DNA of 64,000 bases, from positions 124,001-188,000 of the forward strand of contig NZ_KB908256.1 of the NCBI RefSeq assembly GCF_000382405.1, in the 5' to 3' direction. Origin of the DNA: Mycobacterium sp. 141 (GTDB taxonomy: Bacteria; Actinomycetota; Actinomycetes; Mycobacteriales; Mycobacteriaceae). The position numbers were made by a program, and so were the translations under genes. Shown here one piece after another: positions 45,226 to 53,331 of this stretch; the stretch's first letter is position 1, and each line of letters begins with the position of its first letter. Under the pieces are notes generated by a model. It had not been told where the DNA came from. It did not search any database and worked only from the letters and a program-made list of their open reading frames with translations.

Positions 45226-45936
45226 ATGCGCATTGTGGCAACCGCGATAACCATCACGGCGGCTTGCATCCTCACCGCGGGCTGCGGCCAATCAAACGAA
45301 CAAACGGCCGAGACGACACCGACCACACCGATGATCACGTCGTTTGCCCCGCTGCCGCTAACCCAGAAAATATTGCCAAGCCTGCTGCTTTCGCCCGAAG
45401 AAATCAACGCGACGATGGGGGCGGGGGAGATGGTTGTCACGGCTACGAATACCGAAATGTCTGACGACAGCTCGACGATGGAGCCTCGAGACTGCCTTGC
45501 TGTCGACGGTGCGGTGCAGGCGCCCATCTATGCGGATAGTGGTTTCACCAACGAGCTCGATGTGACCCTGCGGGAGCCCGACACCTTCGTCCATTACGCC
45601 CATCAGGCTGTGGTTCTCTTCGGCAGCGCCGACCAGGCCAAGGCGTTCTACGACACCTCGGCACAACAGTGGCCGGCGTGCACGCATTACACCCACACGC
45701 AGTCCGGCACGGAGTGGGACGTGGCGCCCATTTCCGACAAAGATGGCATGCTGAGCACGATCGCCACCCAGTCGAACGCTCAGGCCGGCGGTTGGGCCTG
45801 TGGCCGGGCACTCACCGCGAACAACAACGTTGTCGTCGACGTCAATACCTGCAGCGCAAATCCGGCGGACTCTGCCGTCAAGATCGCCCAGCAGATAGCT
45901 GCGCGGGTCGCCAAACCGCCATGGCAAAAGCCGTAG
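45226..45936 (+). CDS. Lipoprotein with PknH-type sensor domain
   Basis: 236 aa. Lipoprotein signal RIVATAITITAACILTAGC (Cys at residue 20). The mature part matches the extracellular sensor domain of mycobacterial PknH (LLLSPEEINATMGAGEM near residue 53, DCLAVDGAVQAPIYADSG, VVLFGSADQAKAFYDTSAQQWPACTHYTH, GWACGRALTANNNVVVDVNTCS). Four Cys can form the two disulfides of that fold. Found without a kinase, it probably binds a ligand at the cell surface. Monocistronic. Confidence 0.85.
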   Translation: MRIVATAITITAACILTAGCGQSNEQTAETTPTTPMITSFAPLPLTQKILPSLLLSPEEINATMGAGEMVVTATNTEMSDDSSTMEPRDCLAVDGAVQAPIYADSGFTNELDVTLREPDTFVHYAHQAVVLFGSADQAKAFYDTSAQQWPACTHYTHTQSGTEWDVAPISDKDGMLSTIATQSNAQAGGWACGRALTANNNVVVDVNTCSANPADSAVKIAQQIAARVAKPPWQKP

Positions 45937-45952
45937 CCTGACCCCGGCGGGC

Positions 45953-46108
45953 CTAGAACCAGACTCTGCGCCCACCCACCGGACGCCCGACGGCGCCGAG
46001 GATCCACAGGATGGCACCGATCACAACGAGGATGCCTCCGATGGTGTAGAGGATCGACAGTCCGGTGAAGTAGCCGATCAACAGAAGGATGATGCCGAGC
46101 ACGATCAT
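45953..46108 (-). CDS. Small two-helix membrane protein (DUF6131-like)
   Basis: 51 aa, GAGG upstream of the ATG at 46108. The protein is nearly all membrane: MIVLGIILLLIGYFTGLSIL and YTIGGILVVIGAILWILGAV, followed by a short basic tail with GGRRVWF. This matches the actinobacterial DUF6131 family of tiny membrane proteins of unknown role, often stress-induced. It is convergent with the preceding lipoprotein gene. Confidence 0.75.
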   Translation of the reverse strand: MIVLGIILLLIGYFTGLSILYTIGGILVVIGAILWILGAVGRPVGGRRVWF

Positions 46109-46251
46109 GGTCAGTCCGATCCTCTAGGTAGCAACGGAAATACTGTCGCGAAGAGGAATTGCCTGTTTCGTCAGTTCCAAACCTATTGGGCGCGAGCAGG
46201 GCTCGCAACTGTGCGGCGGCGGTGTGCCGGTGTGGCAGATCGGCGCGGCGA

Positions 46252-46722
46252 TTACCGCTCGCTACGGCTGCAATTCGGGTTCGCCGGCTTCGCCGGCCAT
46301 GCGCAGACGTCGATGAAGGTGCTGGTATTGAATCCGCCGCCGTCGAAGACACCGTATGCGTCGCCGTGAATTCCGGTGTATGTGGCACCGCCGCCCGAAC
46401 TGCCGCCGGCCGAGGTCACGATGGTCGTCACTTGCCAGCCCTTGCCTTCGAGTGCCGACTTGTACGCGTCGAGGACGTCGTTGGGCGCGCCGTTGACTTG
46501 GTAGAACATGTGGATGCCGTTGTCGGCGATCTGATTAGGGCCCTTGGTCTGCTGCGTGTCCGCCGGCGTGGGCAGCAGCGACTGTAGGTCCGTGCCTGCC
46601 GTCGCCGTGTCATGCGTCGTCGTCTGGGCGGCCGGTTCCGACGAACCGCCGCAGGCGGAGGACGTGAGACCGACAGCGATTGCGACGGCTGCCAACACAT
46701 AGGCATTGCGGGGGACGCGCAT
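46252..46722 (-). CDS. Small lipoprotein of unknown function
   Basis: 156 aa, GAGAGGA upstream of the ATG. Lipobox TSSAC with Cys at residue 24. The mature part has a Thr/Ser-rich linker and a compact alpha/beta segment (DVLDAYKSALEGKGWQVTTIVTSAGGSSGGGATYTGIHGDAYGVFDGGGF) ending in a CAWPAKPANPNC pair of Cys. It resembles other secreted mycobacterial lipoproteins but no named family was recognised. Confidence 0.7.
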   Translation of the reverse strand: MRVPRNAYVLAAVAIAVGLTSSACGGSSEPAAQTTTHDTATAGTDLQSLLPTPADTQQTKGPNQIADNGIHMFYQVNGAPNDVLDAYKSALEGKGWQVTTIVTSAGGSSGGGATYTGIHGDAYGVFDGGGFNTSTFIDVCAWPAKPANPNCSRSER

Positions 46723-46818
46723 GAGTCATTCCTCTCGTATGACCGCACCGTACCAACGCGCATGGATTTGCTGTGGCAAACCTGCAAAACACTGGCAAGT
46801 GGCAGGCATCGGCAGCGG

Positions 46819-47688
46819 TTAGGCGAGCGGCCCGACCGGCGCAGGGGTGGGTGCCGTCGGACCGGGCGGGGCCCCTGCAGGGGCCGGCAGGTGGGGCGCC
46901 GGGCCGGGCGCAGCCTGCAGCGGCGTCAGGGTCGCGGGTGCGGCCGGCGCCGGGACCGGGCCTGGTGCCGGCCCGACGACGGGTGGATTCATGATGGCGT
47001 CGGCAGCCCAGCTGGCTTCAAGTTGGTTGGCGACGAATGTCGCACCGCGGTCAACCATGCCGGCTTCTTCGTATTGGTTGTGCGCGGAGAAGCTTCTGCC
47101 GTTGGCCGCGCAAACGAGGTCATTGTCGACGCACAGGTCGATGGTCTTCGCCGTATACAGCGTACCGATGGTGATCGGCGGCTCGCTGATGGCTTTCATG
47201 AACCTCGTCGATGGTTTTCCGAAGAGGGCCACGGCGGCTACGTGATCGGAGATGGCGGGTGGCAGCGGTGTCGGTACATCTGCGGCATGAACGCCGTCGG
47301 GAATCACACTGGCCGTGACGAAGCCGGCGATTGCGGCGCCTTGGGAGAACCCGCCGAGCACCATCTTGGTGCGTGGACAGTTCGTCGCAGTGGCCAGAAT
47401 GTGGGCGCGTGCGTCCGAGATGCCGTCGACAGCGGTGGGGAAGTCCATCGTGGCGGGGTAGTCAACCGCGTACGCGCCAACAGATTTGCCACTGACGCGG
47501 GACCGCACCGAGTTGACGAACGACTGACCCGTCGGACCCAGGCCCGGCGCTTCCGTGGTGCCGCGGGCGAAGATCACCTCGGCGTCGGGACATTCCGCTG
47601 CTCGCGCGGATAACGTTGGCACGCCCAGCAATATCATCGGCACCGCTGTCGCGGCGCTGATCAGTAGAGCAATGTGGCGTGGCCCCAC
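46819..47688 (-). CDS. Secreted cutinase-family esterase with Pro-rich tail
   Basis: 289 aa from the GTG at 47688, placed so that the signal peptide (RHIALLISAATAVPMILLGVPTLSARA) directly precedes the mature AECPDAEVIFARGTTE; longer starts up to 47799 exist. Cutinase triad: Ser in VLGGFSQGAAIAG, Asp in CVDNDLVC, His in SAHNQYEEAG; the two disulfide Cys pairs of the family are kept. The last 50 residues are Pro/Ala-rich, like the tails of cell-wall-attached mycobacterial proteins. Substrates are short esters or lipids. Confidence 0.85.
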   Translation of the reverse strand: MGPRHIALLISAATAVPMILLGVPTLSARAAECPDAEVIFARGTTEAPGLGPTGQSFVNSVRSRVSGKSVGAYAVDYPATMDFPTAVDGISDARAHILATATNCPRTKMVLGGFSQGAAIAGFVTASVIPDGVHAADVPTPLPPAISDHVAAVALFGKPSTRFMKAISEPPITIGTLYTAKTIDLCVDNDLVCAANGRSFSAHNQYEEAGMVDRGATFVANQLEASWAADAIMNPPVVGPAPGPVPAPAAPATLTPLQAAPGPAPHLPAPAGAPPGPTAPTPAPVGPLA

Positions 47689-48026
47689 GCACTCATGCTG
47701 ACACACGACAACGGGATGTGTGCACCAGTTGAACGACATTCGATAGGTGTTCATCTGTGAACGCCCCACGGGTTCGCGGCTACCGAAGACTGAAACCACT
47801 TGACGTGCAGCATAATACGGACGATCAATGCGATTTCGTCACAGCTCCCGAGACTGGGGCGAATTAGCACACCGAAGAGCTCGGGCCCCGGCTCCGACTG
47901 TTGCGACACGGTCACAGAACGATACCTATCGATGCATCACTGGCCGCAACCTTCACTTGGGTCACTATCGTCACATCGGTCAGCTAATGACGTCAATGGG
48001 ACGTCGTGCCCTCCGGAAGGGGTGAG
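47689..48026. other. Intergenic, nothing assigned
   Basis: 338 bases between divergent genes for the cutinase and the DUF4185 protein. No conserved frame. The only clear signal is AAGGGGTGAG just before the ATG at 48027. Confidence 0.5.
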
Positions 48027-49487
48027 ATGTCGCCGCGTCCTCGAATCGCATCGATGTCGGTGGCGTCGGCAGCCGCTGTGGGGCTCGTCGTTGCGATCGG
48101 CGTCGCGCCCCAGGCAGCCGCCGAACCGTGCACCGGCGCCGCCGCCGCGGCTCAACCTCCTGCCAATGCCGTGGCCACTCCGGCGCTGCCCGGGATCGAC
48201 CGGCCGCCAACAGGTCACCGGCCGGCCGGCGCGAATGACAGTGCGCCGCTACCAAGATTGGGCCAGCTGCCCAAGATGCTCCTCAACGCGCTCTCGCCGT
48301 TGGCGCCGCACTCTGCACCGGTGCGCCAGCAAGCGGCGGTTGAGCCGCCGCCGCGGCCGGTCGTCCCGAACAGCCCGGCCCCGCCGAATGCCGCCCAAGC
48401 CGTTCCGAACGCTGCTCCGGCGCCCGCGCCGGAGCCCGCGCCCGCTGCGCCGCCGGGAACATCGTTGGTTGGCTGGGTCACCGGACCCGACAGCCCCAAC
48501 AACACCATTCAGCGGTTCGCCATCTCCGGAACCGACCTCGGGATCATGTGGGACAACGGCGATCCAGGTGCTCATCAGGTCCTGATGGCGTTCGGGGACA
48601 CCTACGGTTATTGCAGTGTCCGTGGACAGCAGTGGCGCTACAACACGCTGTTCCGCACTCAGGACGGCTCGCTCTCGAAAACCGTCGCCGTGCCCGATGG
48701 CATCAAAGCCAACCGTTATTCGGGTTCGCCCGTGTGGGCGCCGGGGCTTTCCAAGCAGATCATCAACAGCATCAAGTGGGCGCCGACCGAGGTCGGGATC
48801 ATCCCGACGTCCGGAGTTTCCGTCGGCAGGAACCAATACCTGAACTTCATGTCGATCAAACGTTGGGGTGACAACGGCCAGTGGGACACCAACTTCTCGG
48901 GCATCGCGGTGTCCCAGGACAACGGCGAGAACTGGGGGGTCTATCCCAGCAGCATTCGCGCCGTCGGCAATTCCGTACCGAGGCTTGCCGCTGTGCCGGG
49001 CAACGAAAACTTCCAGCAGGGTGCATTCCTGAAACCTGGGCCGGGTGACCCGTACCTCTACACATTCGGTACCCCGTCCGGGCGTAGCGGGTCGGCCTAC
49101 ATCGCCCGGGTTCCTCAGGGCTCCGTGCCGGATCAGCGGCGATATGAGTACTGGAACGGCGACAGCAATTCCTGGGTGCCCGGCAATCCGGGTGCTGCCA
49201 CTCCGGTGATCCCTGGGCCGGTCGGGGAGATGTCCGCCCAATACAACACCTACCTCAAGCAGTATCTGGTGCTGTATTGCAATGGAGCCAACGACGTCGT
49301 CGCGCGCACCGCGCCTGCACCACAAGGACCGTGGAGTCCGGAGCAGATGCTGGTGTCCTCGATGGAATTCCCCGGTGGCATCTACGCTCCGTTCCTGCAC
49401 CCGTGGTCGACGGGCAAGGAGCTCTACTTCAACCTGTCGCTGTGGTCGGCCTACAACGTGATGTTGATGAAGACGGTGCTTCCGTAA
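48027..49487 (+). CDS. Exported DUF4185 beta-propeller protein (possible arabinanase)
   Basis: 486 aa, start chosen by AAGGGGTGAG before the ATG at 48027. Signal peptide (IASMSVASAAAVGLVVAIGVAPQAAAE), a Pro/Ala-rich linker (to about residue 145), then a DUF4185 domain: SLVGWVTGPDSPNNT, MAFGDTYGYCSV with the metal-binding Asp, GSPVWAPGLSKQ, NFMSIKRWG, SGIAVSQDNGENW, QGAFLKPGPGDPYLYTFGTPSGRSGSAY and the end GGIYAPFLHPW. Proteins of this family were recently reported as endo-D-arabinanases (GH183) acting on arabinogalactan, which would suit a mycobacterium; that activity is inferred from recall, not shown here. Confidence 0.8.
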   Translation: MSPRPRIASMSVASAAAVGLVVAIGVAPQAAAEPCTGAAAAAQPPANAVATPALPGIDRPPTGHRPAGANDSAPLPRLGQLPKMLLNALSPLAPHSAPVRQQAAVEPPPRPVVPNSPAPPNAAQAVPNAAPAPAPEPAPAAPPGTSLVGWVTGPDSPNNTIQRFAISGTDLGIMWDNGDPGAHQVLMAFGDTYGYCSVRGQQWRYNTLFRTQDGSLSKTVAVPDGIKANRYSGSPVWAPGLSKQIINSIKWAPTEVGIIPTSGVSVGRNQYLNFMSIKRWGDNGQWDTNFSGIAVSQDNGENWGVYPSSIRAVGNSVPRLAAVPGNENFQQGAFLKPGPGDPYLYTFGTPSGRSGSAYIARVPQGSVPDQRRYEYWNGDSNSWVPGNPGAATPVIPGPVGEMSAQYNTYLKQYLVLYCNGANDVVARTAPAPQGPWSPEQMLVSSMEFPGGIYAPFLHPWSTGKELYFNLSLWSAYNVMLMKTVLP

Positions 49488-49834
49488 CGGCTTCGGCTGC
49501 AGCACATTCCGGATCATCGACCGCTTCGGTGTGATGTCGATTGTTCGAAACGATTGCGACGGTGCCGGATTCGCATCTCGCCGTCGACCCACGTTATCCT
49601 GCGTGTTCTGGGAATTGGGCAGCGAGCGCGGCACTTTCTCACAGCTGCTTGCCGGTAGAGGTCAAGCCACGCCATAGAGCGCGAGTTGTGATTGAGTCGT
49701 GTTCTAAAAGTGACAAAAGAAGACCAGTGTTTCCAGAGTGATATGAGTACACGAAGGGCGCGACACGCTTCTCCGGCCGGGTGAACCTGGCGGCCCTACA
49801 CGTCGTGTATTCGACGGACGATCAGAGGGATGGA
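49488..49834. other. Intergenic, nothing assigned
   Basis: 347 bases between the DUF4185 gene and the small ORF at 49835. No repeat, tRNA or convincing frame was seen. Confidence 0.5.
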
Positions 49835-49984
49835 GTGAAAACCGTGAACATGAGCCGAACGTTCGACATGCGGACGGCGCGGATTGCCCTTCAGCTGATC
49901 CGCCGTCCCATCATGAGCCGGCGCTATCCCGTCGAGCAGGAGCGTCTGGTCACCCCGCAGGAACTCGCCAGCCTCGGCCGGTAG
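49835..49984 (+). CDS. Small basic protein (49 aa), hypothetical
   Basis: From the GTG at 49835 (AGAGGGA upstream); the GTG at 49844, with GGAG eight bases before it, is also possible. The product has MSRTFDMRTARIALQLIRRPIMSRRYPVEQERLVTPQELASLG, Arg-rich and without a membrane segment. No family recognised. It lies 26 bases before the Ddn-like gene in the same direction. Confidence 0.4.
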   Translation: MKTVNMSRTFDMRTARIALQLIRRPIMSRRYPVEQERLVTPQELASLGR

Positions 49985-50010
49985 CCACGCAAACGTGTCA
50001 CGATGAACCC

Positions 50011-50433
50011 ATGACGGATCAGGGTGAACGCGACTTCAACGAACGCAACATCGAGGAGTTTCGCGCCAACGACGGCAAAGTCGGCGGCCAGTTCGAAGGA
50101 TTCCCACTGCTGCTGCTCACCTCCACCGGCGCCAAGAGTGGGGAACACCGGGTCAATCCGGTCGCCTACTTCGACATCGACGGGACCATCTACATCGCCG
50201 GATCATCGGCCGGCCGGGACCGGGACCCCGCGTGGGCCTTCAACATTCGTGCGAATCCCGACGTCTCGGTCGAGATCGGCGCCGACGGTCCGAGGGCGGT
50301 CACCGCGCGCGAACTACCGCGCGAGGAACGTGACCGCGTCTACGAGATCATCAAGCAGCGGGCACCAGGCTTCGCCGACTACGAGACCCGCACCGACCGG
50401 GTCATTCCCGTCTTCGAGTTGATCCGGAAGTAG
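50011..50433 (+). CDS. F420-dependent nitroreductase-like oxidoreductase (Ddn family)
   Basis: 140 aa. Split beta-barrel flavin/deazaflavin fold: IEEFRANDGKVGGQFEGFPLLLLTSTGAKSGEHRVNPVAYFDIDG, then AGSSAGRDRDPAWAFNIRANPDVSVEIGADG. The KSGEHRVNPV loop contacts the F420 phosphate in Ddn. Such enzymes reduce quinones, and in M. tuberculosis Ddn activates nitroimidazole drugs. The substrate here is unknown. Confidence 0.9.
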   Translation: MTDQGERDFNERNIEEFRANDGKVGGQFEGFPLLLLTSTGAKSGEHRVNPVAYFDIDGTIYIAGSSAGRDRDPAWAFNIRANPDVSVEIGADGPRAVTARELPREERDRVYEIIKQRAPGFADYETRTDRVIPVFELIRK

Positions 50434-50437
50434 TGGT

Positions 50438-51613
50438 TCATACGGCGGCCACCGCGGTCTCGGCCACCTGCCGAGCGTCGTAAGTGTTGATCGCAACGCT
50501 GTCGAGAATGGCCTGCAATTGTTCGGCCTGCGCGCGTGGCGTCAGTTCCGTGGACCGGTAAATACGCCCCGCGGCACGGGCCTGCGAGCGGACCTGGCCG
50601 GTGCGCTTCATCCGCAGGTCTTCGTAGCGACGCAGTCGGTCCGGCAACTCGCCGGGGTGTGCGCCACGCAGCAGTACCGCCAAGGTCATGGCGTCTTCGA
50701 TGGCCTGGTTGGCTCCCTGTCCGAGGTGTGGGGTGACCGCATGCGCACTGTCACCCAGCAGCGTGATCCGATCCGTGGACCACCGATCGAGCGGTTCGCG
50801 ATCGTAGATACCCCACCGGAAGGTCGAATCCATCGCATCGATGATGGTGCTCACCTGGGGATCCCAACCGCGGTAAGCCGCCGCGAGTTCGGCGACATCG
50901 CCTGGTGCGGTCCAGGATTCGGCGACTGTGAGATTGGTCGGGACGAAGGCCACGATGTTGAGCAGCCGGCCCGCCGAGACCGGGTAGGCCAGGAAGCTCT
51001 GCCTGGGCCCCAGCCACATGGAACTGGCGCACATGTCGGCTACACCGGCGACCCCTTCGGCGGGAATCAGCCCGCGGTAGGCCATGATTCCCTCGCTGAC
51101 CGGCTCGGCCGGCGAAGTCACCTTGCCTTGAAGCCGCGAGTGGATTCCGTCAGCGCCGATGAGCAGGTCGGCGTCGACCGTTGTGCCGTCGGCGAATTCG
51201 ACGCGCACCCCGTCGGTGTGCTCGGTGGCACCGACGCAGGATCGGCCCAGACGCAGGGCGTCGGAAGGCAGGGCGTCGGTGAGTACCTGCTGGAATTCGC
51301 CGCGATGTAGAAACCAGGTCCGGGCCGGATCTCCGAATGACAGGGTGGACGGTTCGCCCGCAATGGGCTCGGCCTGCCAGGTGCGAAACCGGTAGTGCGT
51401 CACCGGACCGGCGACCTTCGTCAGTGCATCACCCACGCCGAGATGGTTGAGAATTCGTGATCCGTTGGTCGCGATGGCGACCCCGGCGCCGAGGGCCTTG
51501 AGCTCATGCGCCTGTTCGTAAACGGTCGCATCGATACCGTTGGCGCGCAGCGCAATCGCGGCGGTCAGCCCGCCGATACCGGCGCCGATGACGGCGACAC
51601 TCAGGCCGGTCAT
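50438..51613 (-). CDS. FAD-dependent monooxygenase (aromatic hydroxylase-like)
   Basis: 391 aa. FAD-binding motifs in order: GAGIGGLTAAIALRANGIDATVYEQ (Rossmann, N-terminal), DADLLIGADGIHSRLQG (DG motif, near residue 155) and RITLLGDSAHAVTPHLGQGANQAIEDA (GD motif, near 285). It resembles salicylate or 6-hydroxynicotinate hydroxylases, using NAD(P)H and oxygen. A TetR gene lies divergent, and two TetR-type palindromes sit between them, so it is probably induced by its substrate. Convergent with the Ddn-like gene. Confidence 0.87.
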   Translation of the reverse strand: MTGLSVAVIGAGIGGLTAAIALRANGIDATVYEQAHELKALGAGVAIATNGSRILNHLGVGDALTKVAGPVTHYRFRTWQAEPIAGEPSTLSFGDPARTWFLHRGEFQQVLTDALPSDALRLGRSCVGATEHTDGVRVEFADGTTVDADLLIGADGIHSRLQGKVTSPAEPVSEGIMAYRGLIPAEGVAGVADMCASSMWLGPRQSFLAYPVSAGRLLNIVAFVPTNLTVAESWTAPGDVAELAAAYRGWDPQVSTIIDAMDSTFRWGIYDREPLDRWSTDRITLLGDSAHAVTPHLGQGANQAIEDAMTLAVLLRGAHPGELPDRLRRYEDLRMKRTGQVRSQARAAGRIYRSTELTPRAQAEQLQAILDSVAINTYDARQVAETAVAAV

Positions 51614-51636
51614 GATTCTCCTTCGTCCGCAATAGA

Positions 51637-51682
51637 TGTACCGAGCGATACAAGATTGACTATAAACGTACCGATCGGTACG
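51637..51682. promoter_or_regulatory. Two operator palindromes between monooxygenase and TetR genes
   Basis: CGTACCGATCGGTACG at 51667-51682 is a perfect 16-bp palindrome 8 bases before the TetR start. TGTACCGAGCGATACA at 51637-51652 is a degenerate copy (6 of 8 arm positions). They share the GTACCG half-site and are 30 bp apart centre to centre, that is about three DNA turns, fitting two TetR dimers on one face. Confidence 0.8.
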
Positions 51683-51690
51683 GTCAAGGG

Positions 51691-52254
51691 GTGGCCCGCA
51701 GCGCAGACCCCGTCAAACGTGAAGAGCTTCTGAAGGCGGTCGTGGCCTATCTCGAACAGCACGGTATCGGGGACATGTCGTTGGCGCCCATGGCGCAGGC
51801 GCTGGGCACGAGCAAGCGCATGCTGCTGTACTACTTCGGCGACCGCGCGGAACTGCTCACCCAGGCCCTCGACGCCAGCCGTCCGCAGCTGGGGGAGATG
51901 TTCAGCGACGTCGCCACCGCAGAACAATTCGCCGACGCGGCACGCACGATGTGGCGAGAGCTGACCCGCGGGGGCGAGCGCCGCAATGTCAGGCTGCTCT
52001 TGCAGGTCCTCAGCCTCGCCGTCACCGACGCCGAGACCTACGGAGAGTCGGCCCGCACGGCGGTCGATGTCATGATCGGACCGGTCGCCGCGGCGTTGAC
52101 CGCGATCGGGTACGCCGACGACGACGCCCGGGCGCGCGCCACATTGGTGGTCTCAGGGCTGCGCGGGTTGTGCCAGGATGCCCTGGTGACCAAGGACCGT
52201 GCGCGGGTCGATGCTGCCGCCGAACTGCTGGTCGCCGCCGCCACCAGGAGATGA
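51691..52254 (+). CDS. TetR-family transcriptional regulator
   Basis: 187 aa, GTG start. N-terminal helix-turn-helix: REELLKAVVAYLEQHGIGDMSLAPMAQALGTSKRMLLYYFGDRAELLTQAL, followed by an all-helical ligand domain. The GTG is 8 bases from a perfect operator, so autorepression is likely, along with control of the divergent monooxygenase. Confidence 0.92.
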   Translation: MARSADPVKREELLKAVVAYLEQHGIGDMSLAPMAQALGTSKRMLLYYFGDRAELLTQALDASRPQLGEMFSDVATAEQFADAARTMWRELTRGGERRNVRLLLQVLSLAVTDAETYGESARTAVDVMIGPVAAALTAIGYADDDARARATLVVSGLRGLCQDALVTKDRARVDAAAELLVAAATRR

Positions 52255-52275
52255 TGGACCAGCACCGCTATTCGG

Positions 52276-53262
52276 TCAGGTTTCGTCGTAGGAAGAGCTG
52301 GACACCAGCAGCGATATCAGGGTGATCAATCCGATGAAGATGCCCTGCACGGTGATGACGAACGTCAAGAACTCGTGCCAGTCGGACAGCATGTCGTTGC
52401 AGCCCTGACCGTCGAACGGCAACGTCGACAACGCGAAGACCAGCGCTGCGGACAGCACGGTGACAGTGGCGGCCGTGGTCGCGCGTTGCGCGGGGTCGCG
52501 CAGGTTGCGCCGAAAGAAGTTGAACTCCACGCCGAGCGTCAGCAGCAGTAACGGAATGACCGCGACGACATTGCTGAAGTACGCCGATCCGACCGCGCTC
52601 TCGCATGCGATCTCCAGTGCGCCAAGACGTTCCGCGAGGGGGAGCGCGGCGATTTGCGCTGCCATATCGGCCGGCAGGGTTCGGACGCTGTCGACATCGA
52701 GCGAGCGGTTGTAGGCGATGGCTGCCAGATAGCAGGCGAACGTTCCCAGCACCAACGGCACGACCGCGCGAACCCGCCGCCAGTCCGTGGGCTGCGCCGC
52801 GCGCCGGTCGGCGTTGAAAAGCACACGGGGATCGGCATTGAGCGATGTGGCCATCATGGTGCCCATGGTGGCCGCGATGATGACCGACGCAGCCAAAAGG
52901 ACCCACACCGAGGGGCGGAACGGTAACTCGGAGAGCACGAGGTCCAAGACGACCAGCACGCCGAATCCGGTCCACCACAACCGCCATAGGCGTGGACCTG
53001 AGCCGTCGATACGGCCGATCGCCCGCTTCTTCAACCCCACGACCAGCAGTACGACAACCTCAATGACGATTACCAGCATTCGCCAGCCGAGGTTGGTCCG
53101 CCAGCTGTTGTGGGCACCGGTGCTGATGAGGTCGAACAGCAGCCCGATGATTTCCTCGCTGTAGGAGAACACGAACAGCAGCAGGAATACGACCCACAGC
53201 ATCGCCCGTGCGCACGCCCGGGTCTTCGCGATGGGAGCGTTGTCGACCTGCGGTCCCGTCAT
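52276..53262 (-). CDS. Membrane protein of unknown function
   Basis: 328 aa with about seven transmembrane helices (first at residues 20-45, AMLWVVFLLLFVFSYSEEIIGLLF; last at 300-325, FLTFVITVQGIFIGLITLISLLV). A loop near 190-220 contains a Cys (LEIACES) that could pair with GQGCNDM near 285. There is no signal of a known transporter family. It lies downstream of, and convergent with, TetR. Confidence 0.75.
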   Translation of the reverse strand: MTGPQVDNAPIAKTRACARAMLWVVFLLLFVFSYSEEIIGLLFDLISTGAHNSWRTNLGWRMLVIVIEVVVLLVVGLKKRAIGRIDGSGPRLWRLWWTGFGVLVVLDLVLSELPFRPSVWVLLAASVIIAATMGTMMATSLNADPRVLFNADRRAAQPTDWRRVRAVVPLVLGTFACYLAAIAYNRSLDVDSVRTLPADMAAQIAALPLAERLGALEIACESAVGSAYFSNVVAVIPLLLLTLGVEFNFFRRNLRDPAQRATTAATVTVLSAALVFALSTLPFDGQGCNDMLSDWHEFLTFVITVQGIFIGLITLISLLVSSSSYDET

Positions 53263-53331
53263 CCCCGCTCCTCCACAGGTGTCGCCGCTGGGGGAGACCC
53301 AGGATAACGGGCTGACCTGGCCCTTGTGGGC

